Positions 56,342 to 64,000 of a stretch of DNA of 64,000 nt are shown here, one piece after another; within the stretch, counting starts at the first letter, position 1; each line of letters opens with the position of its first letter. Below the pieces are notes generated by a model, which saw nothing but the letters and a program-made list of their open reading frames with translations, had not been told where the DNA came from and did not search any database. The position numbers and the translations under genes are program-made. The DNA lies in the NCBI RefSeq assembly GCF_036324505.1, contig NC_086362.1, forward strand, positions 13,040,453-13,104,452, written 5' to 3'. This DNA is from Eleginops maclovinus (Eukaryota > Chordata > Actinopteri > Perciformes > Eleginopidae).

Positions 56342-59165
56342 CAGTGATTCTTAAACTAGGGGTCGCGACCCCAAACGGGGTCGGCAAAAACTTCCGTGGG
56401 GTCGCAAAATTATTTGTTACTTCAGTCGGAAATTAGCTGTTATAACACCTGGTGAAACAACGAAAAATAAAATGTCAATACAATGAAAATCTGCCTTTTT
56501 CTCATTCCTACACGCTGTTAAGAGGGAGAGAGAGAGAGAAAAAAAAAAGTTGCCCAGCTTTAAATGGCGTTTCGAATCGTTTATTGGTCCTATGATAGAA
56601 ACAATGTAACAATCTGCGCCCACTGTTCAAACTCAATTTCTTCCCGGTTTTTTTACAATACGTCATAGTTAACTCGCCACGTTACTAGCCACGTTTGTGA
56701 TACTAGCCACTTTTTTAGCCACTAGCCTAGTTATAACTTTCATCAAAAATGGACAGGTGGCTGCTAAAAAACAATGATTTGAGCTCAGAAGTGCCATCTA
56801 CCTCCAGTTGTGCACCTACTCCTCCGCGATCCTCAGATGGGACAAGTTTGGCCGGTGGTGAGAATAAAAAAGACCCACCAACGAGGCGTCGCCGATACCT
56901 GAAAGAATTTCTTAAATATGGATTCACGTGCCAGGTAAAACATGAGCTCGACCACCCACAGTGTGTTATTTGCGGCGATGTTCTGGCACATGAAAGTTTA
57001 AAGCCCACAAAAATGAGACGACATCTCGAAAGCCGACATCCAGATGATGCTCAGAAACCCATGACATTTTTTTTACGAAAAGAAGCTGCGCTGCATGGGC
57101 AAAAGACCGTTGTGCATAGCCAAGCTACTGTGCCCACCAAAGCCTTGGCAGCGTCATACAAAGTGGCCCACCTTGTAGCCAAAGCACAAAAGCCACACAC
57201 AATTGCTGAAAGCCTCATCCTTCCTGCAGCAATTGCGATGACCACAGCAATGCATGGTGAAAAGATCGCAAGTGTGCTTAAACAGATTCCCCTCTCCAAT
57301 GATACCATGTCCAAACGCATTAACGACATCGCTAATGATATGAAATGCCAGCTCATCGAGAGAGTGAAAAACAGCCGGTTTTCTTTGCAGTTAGACGAGT
57401 CTACTGACTTGACTAATGTAGCCCATTTAATGGTTTTCATTCGCTACAGTCATGACGGGAAACTGCATGAGGACATGCTGTGCTGCTCTCCGATGGAAGG
57501 AAGATGTACTGGTGGAGACATTTTTAACTGTCTTAATGGTTGGATGGAGGAGACAGGCCTGGATTGGGATAAATGCATAAGCATATGCACTGACGGTGCC
57601 GGGGCTATGATGGGAAAACACAAAGGGCTGAAAGCCAAGGTCCTTAGCGTTGCACCACATGTCAAGTTCACACACTGCATTATCCATAGGGAGGCCCTGG
57701 CATCCAAGACACTTGAACCCGAGCTTAACAATGTTCTTCAAACAGCAATCCAAATAGTGAATTCGATCAAATCGCGCCCTTTAAATTCACGACTCTTCGC
57801 CCTTCTCTGCCAGGAAATGGGGTCTGCACATGAATCCCTTCTTTTTCATTCAGAGGTAAGGTGGCTTTCACGGGGCAAAGTTCTTACACGCCTGTTCGAG
57901 TTGCGAAGCGAGGTGCGCACCTTCCTCTCAGACGTGCATTCCCCTCTTGCAGACCATCTCACTGACTCGAGATGGTTATCACGTCTTGCATACCTGGCGT
58001 GCATATTTGACAAATTAAATAGTCTCAACCTGTCACTACAAGGCCCCAGCACAAACATCCTGACCCTCTCAGACAAAGTGAATGCTTTCACAAAAAAATT
58101 GCAGCGTTGGGCAGCCCGTGCAGAGAGTGGGGACTTTGAAATGTTCTCGGAGCTGCACGACTTTTTGGAGAGTGACATGAATGCCAATTCATTGAAAGAG
58201 TCAATAACCTGTCATCTTCGTAGTCTCCTCGACAAATTCAATAAGTATTTCCTCACGGAGAATGTAGAGCCTTTTGACTGGGTACGACAACCATTCACCA
58301 ACTGCTCCTCAAACAACCTGCCATCTGAGCTCGAGGATGCGCTGATTGAGCTGTCCAGCGACCGCACATTGCAGGCGTCGTTTGCCTCAAAAACTCTAGA
58401 TGAATTCTGGCTGTCAGTTGTGCAGGAATACCCCGGGTTGTCCAAGGCTGCCATGGACATCCTCACGCCGTTTGGATCAACCTATCTGTGCGAAAAGACA
58501 TTTTCGTCCCTGGCCTACATAAAGAACAAATACAGATGTCGTCTCAACAGCATGGAGGAGAATCTTCGTGTTGCTGTGAGCAGCATCGATCCCCGAATTG
58601 ACCTGCTATGCTCGCGGAAGCAGGCCCATCCTTCTCATTGACATGGCGTCCGTATAAGAGGAAGTGAGATCGTTCCAATCATACACACTCTCTGTTGACT
58701 CTTGACTCCCGTTTGATTTGGACATTTGTTTCATTGCTTTGTTTGTTCCAGTTCTTGTTTGCGTTAATAAATTGTTGCCGCCCAGGCCTTTTCTTACACA
58801 TTGCCTATTTGTTTTTGCTTGATTGACAGTCGTTACCATGGGTTTGCAATGCATAACGTTGTCCTGGCAACGCGATTTACAGCCCGCCCCCAAACAACCA
58901 AACTGCAGATGGCATTGCTGTTTCTTTCAAAATGTATGACTATCACTCAAATCATTGGAGACGCAAACTCGTAAATTAATTCACACAAAATCGTTCCTTT
59001 TCCATAAAATAATCGTCATACATTGTTAATTTGTTTGGATTGGAACAAAAAATCGGTTGCTACGGAAACGTGACGTCACACTTACACACTTTTGGGAAAG
59101 TGGGGTCACCAAACCTCTCCAGTTTTTTTTGTGGGGTCGTCAGACAAAAAGTTTAAGAACCACTG
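56342..59165 (+). mobile_element. complete hAT (Charlie/ZBED5-SCAND3-like) DNA transposon
   Basis: The element is 2824 bp. The left end CAGTGATTCTTAAACT and the reverse complement of the right end, CAGTGGTTCTTAAACT, match at 15 of 16 bases. GCTTAGCC flanks it exactly at 56334-56341 and 59166-59173, the 8-bp target duplication of hAT insertion. GGGGTC occurs near both ends, at 56359, 56377, 56398, 59102 and 59133, the first as part of the palindrome GGGGTCGCGACCCC; these are good candidates for transposase binding sites. The one long frame fills the middle. Intact ends, an intact duplication and an intact frame suggest recent movement. Confidence 0.93.
56749..58641 (+). CDS. hAT-family transposase, ZBED5/SCAND3-like, intact
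   Basis: An uninterrupted 630-codon frame encodes a transposase that would cut and rejoin its own element's DNA in the nucleus. A BED-type zinc finger (C72, C75, H92, H97 within PQCVICGDVLAHESLK) should bind the element ends. The RNase H-like catalytic part shows LQLDESTD (D216), ICTDGAGAMMGKHKG (D282) and the conserved HSEVRWLSRGKVL block at 367-379. The C-terminal hAT dimerisation region includes FGSTYLCEKTFSSL with E582, the probable third acidic residue. The start ATG follows AAAA and opens with MDRWLLK, as in related proteins. Domesticated vertebrate relatives exist (ZBED5, SCAND3, FAM200), but here the TIRs and duplication show a transposon and not a host gene. Confidence 0.93.
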   Translation: MDRWLLKNNDLSSEVPSTSSCAPTPPRSSDGTSLAGGENKKDPPTRRRRYLKEFLKYGFTCQVKHELDHPQCVICGDVLAHESLKPTKMRRHLESRHPDDAQKPMTFFLRKEAALHGQKTVVHSQATVPTKALAASYKVAHLVAKAQKPHTIAESLILPAAIAMTTAMHGEKIASVLKQIPLSNDTMSKRINDIANDMKCQLIERVKNSRFSLQLDESTDLTNVAHLMVFIRYSHDGKLHEDMLCCSPMEGRCTGGDIFNCLNGWMEETGLDWDKCISICTDGAGAMMGKHKGLKAKVLSVAPHVKFTHCIIHREALASKTLEPELNNVLQTAIQIVNSIKSRPLNSRLFALLCQEMGSAHESLLFHSEVRWLSRGKVLTRLFELRSEVRTFLSDVHSPLADHLTDSRWLSRLAYLACIFDKLNSLNLSLQGPSTNILTLSDKVNAFTKKLQRWAARAESGDFEMFSELHDFLESDMNANSLKESITCHLRSLLDKFNKYFLTENVEPFDWVRQPFTNCSSNNLPSELEDALIELSSDRTLQASFASKTLDEFWLSVVQEYPGLSKAAMDILTPFGSTYLCEKTFSSLAYIKNKYRCRLNSMEENLRVAVSSIDPRIDLLCSRKQAHPSH

Positions 59166-59173
59166 GCTTAGCC
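59166..59173. repeat. hAT target-site duplication, right
   Basis: GCTTAGCC, the second copy of the duplication flanking the transposon. Confidence 0.9.
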
Positions 59174-60112
59174 GTCTCCTTATTTAGGGCTGATGCTATG
59201 CTATTCCTCTGCCCTGAAGGCTGAAATTATTTTTCATAACCTTTACACGTTTTCAAATAATGTGGGCTGGGCTAATTGCTATCTTTCCTGACATTTCATC
59301 CTAAAGCAGCATTTATTTGTCTAGTTCTCATTTGCCTGAAAAAGCTTAATAATGAGTAATTTCTTTAAATGTGTCTGAGGGATTATAGTGAACCAAGAGT
59401 AAAATACTACTATCAGCCATAAAGACTTTCAAAAATAACATATTGAACAATCGTTTTCATCTCAATGCACAGCACCCAGAGAAATAATGCAGCCATTATC
59501 CTACCCAGGAAAACATAACTGAAGAAGACAGAGTGATATTTTGGAAGCAGTCAATATGACGTAAACTGGATGATGAGGTTTGGTCTACCGCGGGTAACTC
59601 TGCTAACCATCAGAGGCTAATCTCCTGAGGTACAGATTTATACTCTAAAACCGGCATTCAGCAGAAAGTTGCTTGTAAAACAAGGCAGAGTCCACACTGT
59701 GATTTTATCAGCGGAGTCATCATTTTTAATGAGGTGTTCAACCATTAACACACAGGATAAACACCACATTTCGTCTATGCTGAATGAAGAGCAGAACCGA
59801 AGCCTGTAGCCGTGGCAAATACTGGAAGGTTGGCTTATTGTGAAAAAACGATGTTTACGGAGATGCTGCAAGTCAATAGGATAATGGCTTATGGAAGGAT
59901 ACAGAAGGGCTAGTTTCTTAAAAAGACCACATAGTAGTAGTTTTTGAACAGGCTTTGTATCTGTGTGCGATCAGCTCCATGCTACCCTTCGACAATGTAT
60001 TGACTTCCTAATTATTAAACAAATGCCCATTTTTTAGATGTATATTCAATGCTTGCAGCATGTGCCACAATAACAAAATATCTTAATTTAAGGGTTTTCC
60101 AAATCCAATATA
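59174..60112. other. non-coding stretch
   Basis: No gene or repeat recognised. Confidence 0.55.
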
Positions 60113-60352
60113 TACAGCTCTGGAAAAAATTAAGAGACCTCACCAAATTTTTCTCAAATCTCGATCTCTACATGTATGGCAACCATTCCAGTGTCTGTTG
60201 GATTCCAACACAGAGAGAAATTGCCAGTAGTTTAGAGAATACAATACAAAAAAAATCAAATAAACATTTAACTCAAACACAAACCTATAAATAATAAAAC
60301 AAGAGAAAATGATAATGCTGAAGTGGTCTCTTAATTTTTTTCCGGGGCTGTA
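60113..60352 (-). mobile_element. small MITE, family A copy 2
   Basis: The left end TACAGCTCTGGAAAAAAT and the right end ATTTTTTTCCGGGGCTGTA are inverted repeats flanked by TA. In reverse complement the whole 240 bp aligns with 12432-12655. The interior holds GGTATGGCAACC-type and ACAATACAAAAAAAATC segments shared with copy 3. It has no coding capacity. Confidence 0.85.
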
Positions 60353-60360
60353 TTGTATTG

Positions 60361-61275
60361 TACAGCCCAATCAGCCATAACTTTATGACCACCTGCCTAA
60401 TATTGTGTAGGTCCCCCTTTTGTGGCCAAAACAGCCCTGACCCGTCGAATCATGGACTCCATTAGACCTCTGAAGGTGTGCTGTGGTGTCTGGCTCCTGG
60501 ACGTTATCAGCAGATCCTTTAAGACCTGTAAGTTGTGAGGTGGAGAGGACTTGTTTATCCAGCACATCCCACAGATGCTCGATGGATTGAGATCTGGGGA
60601 ATTTGGAGGCCAAGTCAACACCTTGAACTCGTTGTCGTCTTCCTCAAACTATTCCTGAACCCTCTGCAGTGTGGCAGGCCGCAGAAAGCTGATAGAGGCC
60701 ACCGTTATTAGGGAATACCGCCCCCATAAATACTGTCGCTACAGAAGATAGAATGGGAGGATGAAACCCTCTTTATTAGTCACATACATGCACACAGCAG
60801 AGCACACACAGTGAAATTGGTCCTCTGCATTTAACCCATCCTAGCACTAGGAGCAGTGGGCAGCTATTGTGCAGCGCCCGGGGAGGAATGGGGAGGGGGG
60901 ATTGGAGGTGTCCGGTGCCTTGCTCAAGGGCACCACAGCAGGGCCTAGGAGGTGAACTGGGACCTCTCCAAGTAGCAGTCCACATTCCATATTTCAAGTC
61001 TGTTCAGGGATTTGAACCGGTGACCCACACAGCCAGCCTTCCCTCCCCATGCGCCTTGACTGCCCATGACCCTTTCCCTGGTCTTCCTTCCTTGGACCAC
61101 TTTTGGTAGGTACTGACCGCTGCAGAGCGGGAACCCCCCCACAAGAGTTGTAGTTTGGAGATGCTCTGACCCAGTCGTCTAGCCATCACAACTTGGCTCT
61201 TGACAAAGTCGCTCACATCCTTACGCTTGCTTACTTTTCCTGCTTCCGACACATCAACTGTGAGGGCAATTGTTC
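60361..61275 (-). pseudogene. Tc1-like transposon, transposase broken by deletion and SINE insertion
   Basis: The left end (TACAGCCCAATCAGCCATAA, then CCTAATATTGTGTAGGTCCC) is that of a common fish Tc1-like element. On the minus strand 60385-60720 encodes LTWPPNSPDLNPS and HTFRGLMESMIRRVRAVLA, the catalytic C-terminus, with a frameshift and a damaged DLNPIEHLW motif. At 61040-61270 the minus strand encodes KRKDVSDFVKSQVVMARRLG and STYQKWSKEG, the N-terminal helix-turn-helix. The middle of the gene is missing and a SINE occupies the gap. The right inverted end is not recognisable. The element is inactive. Confidence 0.82.
60765..61045 (-). mobile_element. tRNA-derived SINE inserted in the Tc1-like element
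   Basis: On the minus strand the head shows GGTTCAAATCC, a match to the RNA polymerase III B box. The + strand reads CTTTATTAGTCACATACATG, GTGAAATTGGTCCTCTGCAT, TTAACCCATCC and GCAGCGCCCGGGGAGGAATG, phrases of a widespread teleost SINE. The sequence at 31078-31225 is a degraded relative. Its two reading frames are artefacts. Confidence 0.75.
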
Positions 61276-61338
61276 CCCCACACACACACAAAGAGAGTCA
61301 AGCATTTTCCACTGTCTCAGTGCATTTCTGTCTGAACA

Positions 61339-61503
61339 TACAGCTCCGGAGAAAATGTATGTATGACCACATGTATGGCAGCCATTCCAGTGTCTGTTGG
61401 ATTCCAACACAGAGAAACAATTGTCTGTAGTTTAACGAATACAATACAAAAAAAACAAACTGAAAATGATGATGTGGTCACTTAATTTTTTTCCGGGGCT
61501 GTA
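61339..61503 (-). mobile_element. small MITE, family A copy 3 (shortened)
   Basis: The left end TACAGCTCCGGAGAAAAT and the right end TTTTTTTCCGGGGCTGTA enclose 165 bp. CATGTATGGCAGCCATTCCA and GTGTCTGTTGGATTCCAACA are shared with 60113-60352 in the same orientation. About 75 bp of the longer copy are missing, in the left subterminal part and near the right end. Confidence 0.82.
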
Positions 61504-62120
61504 CATTTCAAAACACTGACTTATAATGAAACTTCTCTGTAGGTCTCCACTATTTTCCCTGTCAGACTTGCATATGATTATAAAATCATTTACAGCCCTC
61601 TGGAACAGTCCATTAAACTCAGAATGCATGTTGGATTTTTTTATGGTTCTGTTTTACAAAGTGGAGTGAAACTAAGTGTGGTTAATTACCGTCAGCATTA
61701 AGCGAGAACACATCCAGCTCCATGTGTGCGTCTCAGGAAAGCCACAATCATGTCTCGTTGTGTTGGCAGATGGTGAATGAAACTGTAAGAGGATCTCTCC
61801 TGCAGCTAGAAAATCTTCCTTTTGTATTTGATATGAAAGCCAATAGACTGTAGCTTATCACAAAGGACTGTCTTTTTATGTGAAACCAAAACCCAGTCAG
61901 GCAACAACAGAGAACATTGGATTTTCTTGCAGAGTGCAGCTCTTTCCTCATTCTGCCATATGAAATCTTGCTGTCGGGGTTACATACTTATGAGCTGTGT
62001 TATGTAACATAGAAGCTGACAAAAACCTAATACCACCATCCAAAAGTCTCTGATAGAGAAGTAGCACACTTCTCTCACATTATTATACACTTTTGTGTTG
62101 GTTATATTTCAAGCATTTTT
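61504..62120. other. non-coding stretch
   Basis: Nothing recognised. Confidence 0.55.
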
Positions 62121-62715
62121 AGTGGTTTAGCAGCCCAATTTGAAGAGGCTCTATTCTGCCTTTTCCCTTCCCTGTATTGTGTTAGGTTTCTGTGCATGTA
62201 AATGGTCTGCAAAGGCTAAAATCCCTGTGTTCCCTCCAGAGGGAGTTTCTCTCCCACACAAACCCCTCCCTGAAACACTTCAATTAGACTTAGTTTTTAT
62301 TTCCATAACATAGCGACATCACTATGAAACGCTTGCGCTCCTATTGGCTAGCTCCCCAGCACATTGTACGTCATAGGTTAAGGGTTGAAACATCTCTAAG
62401 CAGTGGACCCACACCTCTGTTGGACTCCTTTCTTCACTTGCGTGAGAGCTCCAACACCTTCTACATGATATCCTAAGGGGCAGGACATTTCTGACGCATC
62501 TCTAAGCGATTGACCAGTCACAACAAACTGGCCTGCTAACCAATTCAGGCAGACTGGGCTCTGGTTTCAGACAGAGGGTGAAAAGAGGTCCTGCAGCACA
62601 GGATGAGAAAAATAAAGAGCTTTGTGAACATTGTTGCTTTTAAGCTATTCGGGTGAATCTACATTTTACCCCTCATACATGTTTGAACTCTGCAGTAAGT
62701 ACTTTACTCCAAAGC
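62121..62715 (+). repeat. teleost interspersed repeat (probable non-autonomous DNA element)
   Basis: GTGCATGTAAATGGTCTGCA, TCCAGAGGGAGTTTCTCTCC, GCGCTCCTATTGGCTAGCTC, CAGCACATTGTACGTCATAG, AGACAGAGGGTGAAAAGAGG and GAGAAAAATAAAGAGCTTTG occur in the order of a repeat widespread in fish genomes. I cannot assign a superfamily: the ends are not clear and there is no reading frame. Confidence 0.6.
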
Positions 62716-64000
62716 ACCTTACAGATGTTTTTTCTGGTAAATAGTGTATGTAGAGTATCATGTATGTGTCAGATTCAGCTGTAGAGGAAAAATATACCAA
62801 AGTAATAATACATTTAGTTACGTTTAGTTTAAAAGCACAAATACAGAAAATAAGTCATTTTTGTTGCGAGTTAAGGTTGTTACTTCCACCCTTGGTACTT
62901 CCTGTCTGTCTCTCTTGGCAGCTTAAGAGACCGCTGGGACTTATGTTTTAATTGCTGCTGATTTAACAGCATGGCTGATGTGTTTTTTATTTCTTCCCTG
63001 TCCTCTACTAACTCGGTAGAGGTCAAGAAATAAAAATGCATTAATGGAACTGCATTCAGAGACAGCACTGAGAAACACATGTATATTTGATATACAGAGA
63101 AAATGCAGATACTTTTTGTCTGTATATCGGGATTCCATCCACGGAAAGCAAGTGTCTCTGACTGTGTAAATGGAGCTTAAAAAACTCCAATAAGTGACCT
63201 GAATACTAAATGTCCTTACAGTTTGTATTTTTCTAAATTGCTGCATCACAGATATTTTTTTTCCACAGAGTTCTATATTGTTGTACCTCAGAGAACTTGA
63301 CGTGATTGGTGTGACCGGCGTCATACAAATGGTGTGGGTTTATACCAAAACAACTATTTTAAAACTTATTAACTAGGGTTAGGGTAACCTTTACACTTTT
63401 TGATTTGAGTAATCAGATTTCCGCATCACTTTATTTGATGGAGAGGTGGTGGCGTTCATCCCATTCCTATGTGATAGTCTATAACCTTATACAAAAAAAA
63501 GGTAATTAGGCTACATTTGTTTTATTGAAAAATGTCATTACGACCATAAATATGCAAAAAGTATTAGAAACAAACCCTTCACAACAATGTTTTGGTAACC
63601 ACCAAATCAGCCAGATGTATGACATACATTGGTGTCATTATAAGCAGGGTTATAACTACTTTGTCAATCTCAAAAATTAACTTTCATGCTCAGTAACCGG
63701 AAGATGTCAAAAGTGAAAGAGGCGGAGGAAGAATCAGACATGTTGGTGGTTGTGGCCAGAGCATTTGTCAAATTAGTGTAGAAGCTTTCAGCCTAATGCG
63801 ATGTGAAGTGTCTGCTTGAGAAGTAGCTCAGTCGAAAATATTTTTGTCACAACTAAGTATTTAATGGTCCCTCTATCATAGCCATATGAGCACTTAGACT
63901 ACTTTGAATGTATGACATTAAGCATTAGAGGCTGACTGGCCTCTGTCAGAGTGAGAATGATCATAATGCATGACTTTTAGACATTTTCATAAAGGCATAT
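62716..64000. other. non-coding stretch to the end of the window
   Basis: No gene supported. The 127-codon minus-strand frame at 62941-63324 lacks domain character. Confidence 0.5.

Noticed and set aside
56749..58641. domesticated host ZBED5/SCAND3-type gene
   Set aside because: Terminal inverted repeats and an exact 8-bp target duplication around the frame show a transposon copy.

Overview
The window looks like nuclear DNA from a ray-finned fish, most likely an acanthomorph (perch-like) teleost. This rests on three things: a vertebrate-type split zinc-finger gene, a somatostatin receptor with teleost-like sequence, and a dense set of repeats of kinds common in teleosts (L2-type LINE, tRNA-derived SINEs, Tc1-like and hAT transposons, long TG/AC and GGAT arrays). 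The assignment comes from sequence recognition only; no search was run.

Layout. 0-6 kb: interspersed repeats (two copies of an AGTACTT-rich element, one truncated L2-type LINE) and an isolated CpG-dense patch at 2.4-2.6 kb. 6.4-10.4 kb: a three-exon C2H2 zinc-finger gene on the + strand; all splice junctions are phase 1 and join to a 551-residue protein. 10.4-26.4 kb: mostly non-coding, with a small MITE, a Tc1-like remnant, a TCTG microsatellite, a hAT remnant that still shows half of a BED zinc finger, a SINE and other repeats. 26.5-26.9 kb: a purine-rich block ending in a strong splice donor, which I propose as a 5' non-coding exon of the receptor gene. 26.9-43.0 kb: a repeat-rich non-coding stretch (188-bp hAT MITE, about 630 bp of GGAT repeats, long TG and AC arrays in opposite sense, a 405-bp inverted-repeat element) that would be the intron of that gene. 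43.6-44.7 kb: an intronless coding exon for a somatostatin receptor, best matched to SSTR1. 44.7-56.3 kb: non-coding, with tetranucleotide and TG repeats and a perfect 35-bp-arm hairpin at 51.15 kb. 56.34-59.17 kb: a complete, apparently intact hAT (Charlie/ZBED5-SCAND3-like) DNA transposon with an uninterrupted 630-codon transposase, terminal inverted repeats, and a perfect 8-bp target-site duplication. 60.1-61.5 kb: a nest of elements in which two copies of the MITE seen at 12.4 kb flank a Tc1-like transposon that is itself broken by a SINE. 62.1-62.7 kb: another interspersed repeat.

The two host genes are not evidently related in function: one is a probable DNA-binding nuclear protein, the other a Gi-coupled peptide receptor at the cell surface. 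I did not find a clearly new multi-gene system. The observations most worth following are the intact hAT element and its repeated GGGGTC subterminal motifs, the Cys-to-Gly change in the receptor's family signature motif, the long perfect hairpin, the three-copy MITE family, and the undescribed 405-bp inverted-repeat element.
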